This document shows, piece after piece, positions 35,697-48,119 of a stretch of DNA of 64,000 nucleotides (position 1 is the stretch's first letter; each line of letters begins with the position of its first letter). The notes under the pieces are model-generated. The model was given only the letters and a program-made list of their open reading frames with translations. It was not told the origin of the DNA and did not search any database. The DNA is from Vitellaria paradoxa. Its lineage: Eukaryota; Streptophyta; Magnoliopsida; Ericales; Sapotaceae. Both the position numbers and the translations under genes were made by a program. The stretch is from positions 47,726,238 to 47,790,237 of the forward strand of contig CM034240.1 in NCBI GenBank assembly GCA_019916065.1, read 5' to 3'.

Positions 35697-38600
35697 ATGA
35701 TGGAGAAAGAAGAGGGAATTTGTGAAATGGATGTCTGCAAATTTGTTACAAAGTCAAGCATTGACCCAGCATCTGATGAATGTGTTAGTGCCATTGAGAA
35801 GAAAGAGACAGCCAAATTAAGGCGCTTTGCTATTCGGTAAGTGTGACATATGTTGTAATTAACTTGAAAGTGTGAGATATTTTTTGCTTCACTCTGAAAG
35901 TGGCTGTCTTTGGTTAAACACCAATTGTCAAATATTTGTCAGTGCAGATGCCTAAATTCTTCTGAAAAATTAGCAAGCATGGTAAATCATGATGTCCCTT
36001 TCCACTTTTTAATCTCTTTTTCACTGAGAATAAATTCTGGGTAATTATTTCTATTAGAATTTCAGTACTTCATGTGTGGGCACCCTTTACTTTTGTTTCC
36101 CATAAACCTCTTGTGCTGCGAATGACTATTTTCCTGCCATTGTTGATTTGAATATCATCCTCATTATGGTTTTCTGATTAATGTTTCTGCACTTTAATGT
36201 AACAAGAACTACATCTTCTAATGGATGGTAACAAACTGATTAAATATAATAATTCCACGTCGGAACTCGTACTAGACTGTGAGATTTTGGGAGATTTTTA
36301 AAAAAAAAAAAAAAAAAAAAAAAGGTACCTCCAGGCTGTGAACTTTTCTTCCTATTTTTAGTAGTAAATAAAATGCTGAAGCTTTTGGTGATGGTTTATC
36401 CTAACACGTCATACCTATTGTGAATGTAGTGCTTATGTTGCTGAGATTCGTAGAAAAGATTGGAAAATTTGTTGGCCATTTTCTTCTCTTAGTGACAATG
36501 ATGAATCAGAGAAACAAGCAGATATGCTTCCTCCACTGCACGTTCCTGAATTCAGATGGTGGGGTTGCCAATCTTGTCGCCAGAATAGAAATGCTTCAGA
36601 TAATGCAGCAGGTAACGGACTGGTTTCAAATTTTTACTTCGCAGTATTAAATCATGATGTGAAATTTTTCATGGAGACACCATCATGCCACATTCTTGTT
36701 TTTTCTGATTTTGGCAATATCTGCAGATAAAATTTGGGAGTCAAGAAATTCTGATGTCAATGCTGCAGTGAATTTGATCAATTCTGAACTTTGCCCAATG
36801 ATGCATGACAATGCTAAAGAAAAAGTGGCAAATGCCATGTCTATTGTTAGACAAGGTAAACATGTGTGTGGTCTTGAGACTGATCTCAGCAATACCTGAC
36901 CAACCTAAATGTTAAATTTACTGACTGTGCTTCCTGCAGATTTATTTACTTCTGGGAACGACAGCAATACACTGGTAAGGGATGTAGGTAAGGCAATAAA
37001 AGAGCCAAATGTTCGAGAAATGAAGGATGCTCAATATATCAATGCAGAAATTACCAAATACGCAGGTAAAATTTTAGCTGTATTTTTAAACTGATAGACA
37101 CTGTTCAATACATCTGACTGTAAAATTGTTATGCCAGAAACTATAGATCCCAGCTTGGATGGCAAGTGAACTGGTTGAACTTGGTGAGGCAAACTGTGGA
37201 ACTAGTCTCGCTGATGAAGTTATGTTAAAATGTGCTAATAATGGTTCCCATTGAAGTTTTCCAAGAGGAGAAGCTTATGCGTGGAGTTGCTAAAGTAACC
37301 AAAATAAGTGAACAAGGGGAGGAAAATGACATGTCATCAAAAACCTGAGCTGGGGTCTCTGGAGAATGAGATTGTAGATTCTCTTGTTGGTCACAATTCA
37401 AGCAAATTTCATCCCTTGGAATCCAGTAAGAACCATGTCAATGAGGATACAACTGATCTCCTCGATCAACTTCACGCAGAAAGTTCTAGAAAACCACAAA
37501 AGCTCTGCTTGCTGACTGACATCATAAGAAGGGAGGTTTCTGGTGCTTCCAACAAAACCTTCAGTTCTATTGGAATAACAAATTCTGACAACATCAGCAT
37601 GAAAGTAGCTCAAACTAAAGCTGCAGAATAAACCTGATGGTCTAGGCTTAGATATTCATTCAGGAAGTCGGGTTGCTGTTCAAGAAAATGTTGGAAAGAA
37701 AATTGGAGTTAAAAGAAAAAAGATGGAGGCACTTCAATCTGAATACCAGGAACCTCAGCAGATGAGATGGTCGAGGAGTGCATCTGAACAATTTCAGATT
37801 CATAAAGGAGATCAAGAGAACAATTGCTTTGACCATGCATTTGCTAATTCTAAATCAGTAGATGATGCACCTTTTTATAGTGGTTTCAAAAGTCAATACG
37901 GGAAAAATAGAACTTGTGGAAAGGTTACTCAAGGCAAGAAAGAAAATAAGATGACTCAGTTTGAAGATAGAGAGCCTTACTGGAAGCCTTGGCAGGATGG
38001 TTTTGCAGAGAACTGGAAATCATGAGTACAGATGTAGAAAATAAGAAAGCTAATATCGGAATTCTGCAAATGTCAAATGTTGGATACACTAAAAGTAGCC
38101 TTCATCCTTCTTTTTGTTTTAATTTGGCTGCACAAGAACGTAACAAGAAGTCTACTTTTTGTATGAAGGACAGCAATGTTCTTGAAGATGCTCAGGCTAC
38201 TTTAATACCTCTGGAAGAGGTCATGCAAAGAGAAGGCCAGCATGCAAGGAAGAAGGAAGAACGCAATCAAGTCGGATCTAATGTTTCTCCCTTCAGTTCT
38301 GCTATGGATGGATTTGCAGGAGTACACATAGATTCTGGTGTTCCTAGTGTCAAAGCCACTTATGGAAAGGCTGTTCTAAGTGAGTTGCAAGCCAACATGG
38401 CTCTAGTAGAAGGTGACAGTTCAATTAATCAAAATGGGCATTCTACGAAGACTAAAACTGTTATAGTTCCTGCTGAAACAGCACACAAAAGAATATCCAA
38501 AAGAAGATTTGATACTTCTGTTAATTGTTGCATGGCTTCAGAGAGAAGTAATGAGGAATCAATTTTGCAGAACCACAACAGAAGTTTCCTCAAGTTAGAA

Positions 38601-41586
38601 GTGGAAAAACTACTGGAATAACACATCGTGAGCCCATGCCCAAAGAGGATCAGGTTATGAGCAAAGAAACAAAAGTCAAGCATTCGGAAACCATAGATAT
38701 ATCTTTAAGATATGCCGCTAATGTCTGTTCTGGAAGAGGTGCACATTCTGGTTTGAAAAATAGAAAGGTTAAGCTCAGAAAGGCCAGTACAAGTATTGAG
38801 CAAACTAGCATGTCTCAAGTTAAAAATTTGACATCTCCTAGCTGCTCAAAGGTATGAACCTTTTGCTGCTACTCTTAATATCTTGGCAAGATCTAAGATT
38901 TTTGTGCAAAAAAACATTTGGTTTGCTTCAATCTTCTCACTTTCATGTATCTTCTTACAAGTGCACTATAAACTGGCTGACTTATCATATGTCCTAAGTT
39001 TGTCTCGTACAGTCCTGATTGTCTGCTCGTTGTGAGGACAACAATAGTGATTTGATTTCTTTGGTTAAATCTTGGTCTCGTTTGCATGACTGCAATAATC
39101 AACAAAGTTGAGTTATTTGAATGTACAATGACATACTAGAAATGCTTGATTGATTGACAACATTAGAGTTTTTGGTTTGAACTGGTTTTTTGTTTTTTCC
39201 TCCCCTTCTTTCCCTTTCATTGTTCTTTTGTTAGCATGCCAGGTCCCTAAGGGCATCTTCGAATCACGGATCTGGTGTAGGAAAAGAAGAAAAGGGAGGG
39301 GGAAAGGAGAAGGAAAAGAAAAATGAAGTGAAAGAAGGAGATGCAGATCCCAAATATATGTTCTCATTGGTTGCATTAGAAAATATAAAACTAAATAAAG
39401 GGCATCCCTCAATAAACTATTTATTTTTTTTATTTTTTATTTCTCAAATTCCATACTTTTTCCCACATATTTTTCGTCACAACCAAGCGAGAGAATAGTT
39501 TTGAACCCCCTTCCCTTCTTTTCCCTCAATAAATTCGCAAGTTGAAACACAGGTAAGGTGCAATTTAGAACAGTGGATTTGATCAGCAGAGAAATGTATC
39601 TAATACTAATTGCAAGCAATCTCGTATTCCATTCACGAACGTCTTGTTCCTCACAATTAGATTGTTGAGTTGTATGTGTTTTCTTTCCATAAGTTATGTT
39701 TCTCAATTAGCTAATACAAAGATTTGATGTTAGTGTTAGTGAGAACCTCCATTTGCATATGAGATATGAATACATTCATGAACATGAGGATATGTTTGCA
39801 ATTCATATTATTTTCTTTCAGTCTATCTATATGCTTTAGCTGCCTTCTATGCATTTGCCTCTATGACAGGAATGATTAATCAATAAATTGTTTATTACTT
39901 TTGTGAAACTTCTTTTGTTCATCACTTTTGTGAAACTTCGTTTATATATATATATATAAATCTCAGGATTTCCCCTTCACGTTCAATTATGAGAACAGCA
40001 TGGAAATCCAACGGCACTCGGATGCCATTAAAGACCAAGTACTGAAAGAGCTGATAAGATGAGTGAATTGGAATCCTTAAATGACATTCCGATTGAAATT
40101 GTGGAGCTTTTGGCCAAGAATCGGCATGAGAGGCGTCGTCTTGAAGCTGAGAATGCCGTTCAGAGTAAGCTGTGTGTGTCAGAAACGACCAAAAATGTGG
40201 AAGACTGCTGAAAAAGTTGAGTACAATGGAGTCCATGAAGATGAGATGTCAAGATATTTATGGGAGAAAAACTTGGAAATGCATAAACCTCAGTCCAACA
40301 ATGCACAAGGTGGCATGAGTGCTGCAGCTAGAATTGTTGCTGCAGCAGAATCAATAGCTTACTCATCTCATCTTAAGCAAACCTGCAAAAGCACTGGTTC
40401 CAGTATAAAACACCTGGAAGAATCTCATGACACAGAGGGTGGTTTTGGTTTTTTAGCCTCTCCAGTGAGCCATTCAAGTGGAAACCGATTTGCTGAAGGC
40501 ACTGGCAAGAACTTTGGTGTTCACAGTTGCCGATGGGAAGGGGATGTGTTGGGGCATGGATGGCCTAGTTCTTCTTTGCAGTGTCTAATGTCACAACCCA
40601 AATGTCAATTTGTTTCTAGTCCAACAGATATTAGAGGATCACATGTTCCTTTGCCAAATATAACAGATAACCCTTTTGGAATTGAAAGCTTTCAGAACTA
40701 TGCAAGCATGTCACAAAGGCAGAATCGAGACTTTCATTCCGAGATATTTAAGAAGACAAATGCAGAGCAACCATGTGCATGCACACAGAAAAAAGTTTGG
40801 GAAATTTCCAAATCCTGTTGGTCATTCAGATTTATATACAAAGGAAACTCCCCCAGCCACACAAATGCTGAAACTCATGGACACAGGGATGAACTCAAGG
40901 ATGTCACATAATGTTGACAAAAACATGGAGTTAACTAATCATCCTCCCCAAACTCCTCGTTGTGAAGAACTTTTGCCACTAAATTGCAGAGGGCCCAAGG
41001 ATGCCTCTAAACAGTTGCAGTCTATTTGTTTCAGTAAAGATCATGGGGTGGGGAAGTCAGGTGACTATTTTCCTTCAGTTCCCATCTCCGAAGCTGTTTC
41101 TTTCCCAGTTCAGAGGAGAAAATATCATGGTGGAAAGATTGTGCGTCAGGTTTTACAAAAGTGGTGTCCGATGGCGTTAAATCTAGGAGAAGGGCAACAG
41201 GGAAAAGCTCTCTTTCTGCTATGGCTGCTGGTTGTAAGTTGCATCGATCTGGCTCTGGAAGTGGAGATTTACGCAAAAACCATGATTCCTTTTCCATCAA
41301 TGGTAACTCAATGGTCGCCCCTTTGAAATCTCATTTGATCAAGGCCTCAATTGGTAATGTCGAGCTGGACAAGAAGGTTACAACAGTTTGTGTGGTCAAT
41401 GGCAGTTATGGCACTGAAATATGCTCCCTTAACAGAAACCCGGCTGATTTTAGCATACCAGAAGCAGGAAATGAATTCACGAGAGGAGGTTCAGATTTGA
41501 AATGCAGAAAAATGATTGCCAAACGGGGAAGACCTAGACTGAGGATGATGAAGCTCCTAGAACTCAAAGAGCCTGCACAAGGTTGA
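35697..41586 (+). CDS. EMF1: EMBRYONIC FLOWER 1-like protein gene, interrupted by multiple one-base frameshifts
   Basis: Exons: 35697-35836, 36430-36611, 36727-36855, 36940-37065, 37138-38851, 39967-41586 (TGA), about 3.9 kb coding or about 1300 residues. Recognition rests on the N-terminal block (FAIRAYVAEIRRKDWKICWP, then PPLHVPEFRWWGCQSCRQ), the block IPIEIVELLAKNRHERRRLE in the last exon, and the C-terminal NRNPADFSIPEAGNE motif. Family knowledge: EMF1 is a plant Polycomb-associated chromatin protein that represses flowering genes; Arabidopsis EMF1 is about 1100 residues. All splice sites look good. In the two long exons the frame changes near 37166, 37250, 37340, 37618, 38010, 38570, 40045, 40205, 40790 and 41155. 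Most shifts are one-base changes, several in A or C runs, and I saw no substitution-type stop. This could be uncorrected assembly error or a very young pseudogene; the first seems likelier. Confidence 0.86.
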
Positions 41587-41718
41587 ATTTTGATGGTAGC
41601 TGGCAGGTTATGTTTTAAAGGTTTTCTTGGGGAGAACATTGTTTGTTTGCCGCCATTGCAGATGGTCTCAGAACTACAACTTCATGGTGGATTCCAGTCA
41701 GTATGTTTTCCATCAAGT

Positions 41719-41750
<32 letters not shown>

Positions 41751-43500
41751 GCATTAAGTTTGCTTTTGACCAGTAAAGTCTTATGCTTACCTGCCTATTA
41801 TTGGTTCTGCTAATACATAGAATCTATCAATCTAGATATGGTCATTAATTTTTATAGATTATCAGAAAAAAACTGCTCTGGAATTTTTTGAAGTCAAAAG
41901 GGTAAATGTAAGCCGTGTATGTAAACCAGATGAGAAGGAATTTAAATGAGTGGACATGAGCCTGGATCGACTAACAATAATTCAAAAAAAAAAAAAAAAG
42001 TTTATATTTAGGTTTTCTTGCTGGATATGTCTATGCCGTTTGAAATCTTTTGTAGGTGTTGTTAGCATGGAAAAAATTTTCCAGAACACAATTCGATTCA
42101 AAATAATTATGTTAAAAAATGAAAATTAAGTTTATATTTAAAAATATGAAGAGTTAAAACAAAAATAGTAATAACCAGAGAAAGTAAAATATAAAGGCCT
42201 AAAATAATGACTGTATTTTTTTTTGGGTAACTAAGTAGAGAGATTTGGATCAATGGGATGAAAATTACAAGATTTAGAGGGCATACCCTCGATATACAAA
42301 AAAATTATCGATTTTAATCTATACAAAAGTTGAAATCTCCCAATCGTTACATAACTCTATGTTAGTGACTTTAATTCACGATTTTAATTTTGGGAAGTTA
42401 TAAAGATTTGTCTCTTAATTTTATTTTTATCTTTTCAGCTATGTTATGAATTGTCGATGCTACACCTTTAAAAACTCTGCATTTATTTCAACTCAGATAT
42501 TGTAGAATTACCCTTGTTAAAATTGACTCGGAGAAAAACTGATTTTTTTTTCCGGCTACTGTGTCGTCAGGTGCATTCTTGTTGTGTGTATAATAATTTG
42601 TGGCGAATGGTAAGTAGTGTCAACTTGTGGCACACTTTGTCTTATAAAAAAATTATACTTCCTTTATCTTGATGCTCTAATAATGAATGGGTGTCAATTT
42701 GTTGTGTGTGTATCGTCACACAATTTGCACTAATTAATTTTTTTTTTTTTTTTTTTGTTGGGTCTTTTGGGTGCAGTTACAAATAGGTGATGATTTGTGA
42801 TAAGAAAATTTACCACAATTTAACTTCTGTTCATATTAAAAAAAAAAAATTCATGAGCGTATTAAGTTACTATATTATTTGAGGGAGCCTCAGGAGTTAT
42901 TTGATTGAACAAAAAAGTTGTAACATTTAGTAATTTTTAAAAGTAGCTTGTTTAGCATCTTTCAAATTTAGTAACTTTTGTAATATTTTTAGTATTGTTT
43001 TGTACAACTTTTAATAATTTTAATAACTTTTTACACAAAAATTACTAACTTTTACCAAACAATCAAAACTTGTTAACAATTATTAATTCTTGTCATTCCA
43101 TAACAAATTTTAATTAATAATTTTTTATCAAAAATTATTAATATTTTACGCAAAAATTACTGAGATTTTACCAAACAATGAAAAATTGCTAAAAATTATT
43201 AATTTTTATCAAACGCATAACAAATTTTAATTGATAATTTTTGATTAAAAAATTGTCATGCTACCAGTTGTTTACAAACCCACCGTTAAGATTCAAGGAA
43301 GGGTTGGACTTGTAAATTTTTGTCGTGCTAGCATTTATAAAGTTAATTTTTAAATTTTATTAATTAGGCCTCTAAATTTTTTAAAATCTGCGATAACCCT
43401 AGTAATATATAAAATTTACTCCTAAATGTAATGACATAATACCCCAAGATCTTTCTAGAATTTTTAATAAGCCCCGTACCATATATAAGGTGAAAATATA
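41587..43500. other. EMF1-like 3' flank and intergenic DNA
   Basis: It holds the 3' UTR with a (GA)n tract at 41718-41742, then AT-rich DNA. Between 42900 and 43260 short words such as AAAAATTACTAACTTTTACC recur with variations, suggesting local duplication. No gene is seen. Confidence 0.5.
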
Positions 43501-44526
43501 AAATTCGTTGTTTCATTTCGTTCTCGAGTCTTCCAAGAGAAGGGAACGACCTGTCTGTGACGATTTTGCCATTCGGCTTCGACCTCTGCCGCGGGCGAAG
43601 GAAGAGTAAGCTTTCTTGTTAAAATTTGTCAGCCAGTAGTGAAACACAAAGACGAATCGTTCAATCCCCCAAATCGCCAATCCTTGGTTGTGGTTCGGGG
43701 AAGGTTTGTTTCGAACCCACTTGGCTCTTCAAGATTTTTGAGTTTATTTTATGCCAATGGATCAAACCCAAATCGTTTGTTTTTAACCTAATCACTTGTC
43801 TAATTCGTAATATCTACTTTTTTTTTTAAATATTAATACCTAATTCCTATATGCCTTTTTATTGTTTCAAATGCTAATTGTACTCTTTTTATTTTTTGGG
43901 TTATTAATTATTGGATGATTCTTCTAATTCCTTGAAGACTTGAATGAAGTTCTTAATTTGAAACTAAAATTTCTACATTGAATGTAATTGTTTGGATTGG
44001 AACAATCCAATGTAGGAGAAACCTTTAGGTTCTTCCTTTGTAATTGTTTGAAATCATGCTTGTTTGTTCTCTGCCTTTATATGTTTTTATTAAGTATTCA
44101 TTTATCTTCTTTCTATTATCTATTTTATTGCATTTTTATTACATATGGAATGGGACCCTGTGAGTGTATTTTACCTGGTTGTTGAGCAAGATGGTCATAT
44201 GTAATCTTTCCGGTGCTCAAATTATGGGTCACATTTTGATTTGATTTTCTTGCTTAAGTCAATTGTGTGTGCACATCTGGAGTTGAAGAAAACTCTTGGT
44301 TCAAACTTAAAAAGTGATCATGGATTCATGATTCTCCAGTATTGGGAGCTGAACTTTGTATATTCAGCCTTAAGCGGCGTTTAAAAAAAAAAAAAAAAAA
44401 GAAAAAGAAAAAATCTTAACCAAATCTCTTATCTAGCCATTAGCCTTTATAATACAAGGCTGATTTAGTTTCTATTTTTGTTGTGTTGTTGATCGATCAC
44501 AATTCTTTTGAAAAGCTAGAGTGTGG

Positions 44527-44614
44527 GAATCAATTCCTCTCAAGCTTAGAGAGACTGCCCTGTTTGGTGTGAATCAATTCCTCTCAAGCTTAGCAAGACT
44601 ACCCTGTTAGGTGC
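44527..44614 (+). repeat. Tandem duplication, period 44 bp
   Basis: Two head-to-tail copies starting GAATCAATTCCTCTCAAGCT (44527 and 44571), differing at a handful of bases. Confidence 0.92.
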
Positions 44615-44684
44615 AGATCATTAGATACATTGTTAAGCTTGTTCATGTTTTGGTTTTTTTTTGGAAGAATTCAAGCCCACATCT

Positions 44685-44685
<1 letters not shown>

Positions 44686-44716
<31 letters not shown>

Positions 44717-44717
44717 T
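44686..44717. repeat. (ATA)n microsatellite
   Basis: About ten trinucleotide units, within the inferred CCMH leader intron. Confidence 0.95.
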
Positions 44718-45186
44718 TATTAATTGTTTCTATTTTATATAGATTGAAGTTTATGCTAAAAGTCTATCAGAAAATTACTTTGTTGGCTTACGAAACTGTT
44801 GCTTCCTCAACTCAAGGTTAGTGCACTTATGTTTCTTTTGAATAGAAGTGTTTTGTTTGTATGATTTTACATAGCATTTGTAGTTGGTTCATGAGGATTT
44901 AATACTTGATTGTTTTAAATTTATATTGAAGAATAGATATTTTATATAGCGAGGGGATGTAAGCTTTTGCCCCACCTAGACCAAAATCCTAGATTCGTCC
45001 CTAACCATAGTCTAATTTTTTTAAATATGATATATGTGATATTCTTGTTACTTGCTAAATGATAAAAATTGAAAATTATCTATGTAATTTTTTCATGAGA
45101 TATTAAAAATTTTTTCATGACAAGAATTAAATGCACTATAAATATTAAAATTTTAACATGTTACATTAATGAATTACCTAAGTTAC

Positions 45187-45530
45187 TGTTAGAAATTGTC
45201 TCACATCGGCTCATGAGAAAAATTAATTATTCCACATAACAGATAAACTTCCCTCATCTTAACACTTAGGTTTTAAGGTTGAAACCCCTCCTCTTATGTA
45301 TTGTTGGGCTTCTTAACATGTATCAAAGCTGGTTTTCAATTGGGTCTCACCACAGTTTATACTGTGCCTATGTTCATGCGAGTTAGCATGAGAGAGGCTG
45401 TTAAAAGTTGTTTCACTTCGGTCCATAAGAAAAATTATTTGTCCCATATGAGAGATGAATTGCCCTCACCTTAACACGTAGCTTTTCAGGTTGAGACCCC
45501 TCCTTTAATATGTTGTTGGGCTTCTTAATA
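45187..45530 (+). mobile_element. TRIM (terminal-repeat retrotransposon in miniature)
   Basis: Two direct repeats of 132 bp (45187-45318 and 45399-45530) start TGTTA and end CTTAACA / CTTAATA. Shared blocks include TGTTGGGCTTCTTAA and GAGAAAAATTA-like words. Directly after the first repeat, TGTATCAAAGCTGGT (45319-45333) resembles the initiator tRNA-Met primer binding site. A purine-rich ATGAGAGAGG just before the second repeat fits a polypurine tract. The spacer is only 80 bp and non-coding. Flanking GTTAC (45182-45186) and GTTAG (45531-45535) are a 4-of-5 match for a 5-bp target duplication. Divergence between the repeats shows it is old. Confidence 0.82.
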
Positions 45531-46108
45531 GTTAGGTAGTGGTCATATGTCTGTTGAGTTTCCAAATCTAAGCTCGATTCAGACCCAAAAGGCGTAACCT
45601 GCCAGGCCCAAACTATTTTATATAAGTTCATCTACACTAGGGTTGTTTGTGTCAAAGCATGTTTGCTTTCTCTCGTAGGTATACATGGCATTTAATTCCT
45701 CAATCTCCATTATGTCCGTGAGCTTACATGTACTTGTGTGTCTAATGTCTATAATTAGTCCTATCTATCTATCTGTTTCTATATATATATATATATCTTG
45801 CTGTACCTAGATTAGAAAAATTATAGTTGAAATAAGTAATTGTGAAATTTTGGTTTGCCACCGTTGATGACAAGCCATTCCAAAGAAAAATTTGCACATT
45901 TAAATAAATAAATAAATTCTTGGTTATCAGCCTGGAAGAGGGCGATTGATGGCAAATGGAAGTTGGGTATGGAAACTGTTTAATCAAATGTCTGACTAAA
46001 AGCTAGAGTTGAAAATTCTTGAATGTTTCTTTTAGTTTGGTCTGATTGATATGGATTTTGGGTGTTTTCGTTAGTTGTTGTAGAAGCTGAAGTGAGAGTT
46101 TTTAGTTT

Positions 46109-48119
46109 ATGATGGAGGGTGAAGAGGATGTGGTAAAAAAGGCGCAGGTGGTAGAAGCCAGGGCAAGAAACATCAGTCACAATGTCCGGTGTACAGAATG
46201 TGGCAGTCAGTCCATTGAAGACTCCCAAGCTGATGTTGCTATTCTCCTTAGGAAGGTAATTTTTTATTTTATTTTTCAATTCCTTCTAATTGCATGTAAA
46301 ACTAGGTACATGAATTGACCAGTGTCTCTTAATTGATGGTCAACACAGCAATGGGTTATAAGCATCACTTGTCACTGGTGCATTATCATAGCGAATAACA
46401 TTGCATAAGCCAAAATATTAATTAGTTGCTAGCTCTAGAAAAATCTTGATAAAAAGTTTGTTTGTTTCCTGCTTGATTGAACTATGTTATGCAAAAACTT
46501 AACGAACTATCAGAATTGATGTAATGAAAATGAAGTATCTGTTCTTGTCAGTTGTTCAGCTTTCATGTTGTCACTTGTCATGTGTTCAATTAACTTCCAC
46601 TTGACATTTCCTTTGGTCAGCCTTGCTGTCATTCTATTAAATACAATATACTTTTGTCACATTTATGTACAGTTCAATGTGCCTATAATAAATTTGGATG
46701 ATCAGTCAGGGTCATTGTTTGTACTTCTTGACAAATGCCATCCTGTATAGTCAACAATGAAAAATCCCAAACTTTGATAATGCTTAACAGTTGAGAGAAG
46801 CATCAGTGGCACAAACAATATACTTGTGCCCTAAGACACAATATAGAGATGTACAGTGAATTTCCCATGCCATATCCACAAAGCAAGCAAGGCAGATATC
46901 TACAGGAAATAATTTTCTAAATGCTGGAGAAGCCTCCCTTCAAGCAGAAACACTGAAATGTAAAACACAATCATATGCGTGAATAAACCAATGCCATCTG
47001 GTGTAAAATCATGGACGGTTACAAAGGGACACAAACTAGTGTGTGACGATTTGACTCTTTCTTTTTTCCCCCCTTCAGCAGTCCGGGTAACACTTAGGAA
47101 GTTCATTTTTATTTTTCTTTTTTCATTCATAAACATAAAACGTCAGGTCATGATGATCATCCAATACTCTCAATATCAAACATACTTTGTTGTGGTTTTT
47201 AATGCGTCCATTGAACATTTTGGGAAATTTGGTAAAAGAAGTTACACAATTGCTTACTACCAAAAGCAAAATTGAGCAGTCACTCAAAGCTCATCTTAAC
47301 AAGTATGTGGTCCAAGCCAGGTATGTTTCCACTGTAGACTCTGCATTGAATAAATCTAACCATTGAATAAGCATCCAATGGTTGTATTTATCCATTGCTG
47401 AGTTGCATTGAAAATACACTGCAGAGTCTCCCAATTCGTATTGTTGGAGCGACAAACCATCTTGTTTAGTCTTCATTTGCTGTTAGGAAGAGTGTACCCT
47501 CTACAATTTCTTACATATCGATCAAAATTTGGATATGAACACATTTAAGTTCACCTTTCAACCTCTCCTTGCTTATTTTTCCTTTTTTCAATGTGCGCCT
47601 TATTCCATATCAATTAATAACCCAACGTCCATATTGATGATGTTCTGTTTGTTTTTCAGTTAATTCGTGATGAAATTAGATCTGGGAAGACTGATAAAGA
47701 GATCTATAAAAAGCTGGAGGATGATTTTGGGGAGACAGTACTTTATAAGCCCAAGTTTGATTTGCAGACTGCAGCTTTGTGGCTATCACCAGTGAGTTTT
47801 AGAGGCCCATTTTAATTTTTCTACCCCAAATCCAAAAAATAAAGAAGTACTTCGGAATTTTCAATATAGGGTTTTGGAACAGCTTCTAGTTGCAGGTGCT
47901 GCTGGAGGAGTATGGGCTTACAACAGGCATAGGCAAAAGACTAATGTTCATATCATGGCGTTGAACCTTGTTAGAGGTGTTCCACTGACTCCAACAGAGA
48001 AACAAACCATGCTCGATCTCCTTACTCCTCCTGAAAGAAGTTCTTCGTTCGTCATGGTGGAGGAAGTGGCTCAAGCAATAACATCAGTCGTCGGATTGCG
48101 GTTGCCTGATTGGCTTTGA
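46109..48119 (+). CDS. CCMH: Cytochrome c-type biogenesis protein CcmH-like, mitochondrial
   Basis: Exons 46109-46255, 47660-47791 and 47883-48119 (TGA) encode 171 residues; Arabidopsis CCMH has 159. The protein has the conserved RCTEC motif (an RCxxC thiol pair) after ARARNISHNV, then the helical block LIRDEIRSGKTDKEIYKKLE, the GETVLYKPKFDLQTAALWLS segment, one membrane helix (LLVAGAAGGVWAY) and a C-terminal tail with ALNLVRGVPLTP. Family knowledge: plant CCMH sits in the inner mitochondrial membrane and keeps apocytochrome c thiols reduced for haem attachment in the system I pathway. Two in-frame ATGs open the gene (46109, 46112). The third exon starts at CTTCTAG after GGAACAG; the more upstream TATAG acceptor would break the frame. 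No frameshift remains. Confidence 0.94.

Larger units (their letters stand above)
43501..46083 (+). promoter_or_regulatory. Inferred leader exon and long leader intron of CCMH
   Basis: A GC-richer leader (about 43501-43605) ends in GGAAGA with a strong donor GTAAGC at 43606. A matching acceptor (TTGTTGTAG) ends at 46083, 25 bases before the CCMH start. If correct the leader intron is 2.48 kb and contains a 44-bp tandem duplication, an (ATA)n tract and a TRIM element. The link between leader and gene is an inference from position and splice signals. Confidence 0.5.

Noticed and set aside
39245..39420. Possible MITE in the last EMF1 intron (AAGGGCATCTTCGAATC end)
   Set aside because: One end looks element-like, but no inverted partner end could be found; AAAGGGCATCCC near 39400 is in direct orientation.
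47874..47882. Apparent frameshift at the start of CCMH exon 3
   Set aside because: Using the acceptor GGAACAG| (exon from 47883) instead of the upstream TATAG gives a clean frame and the expected WLSP-LLVAGAAGG junction.
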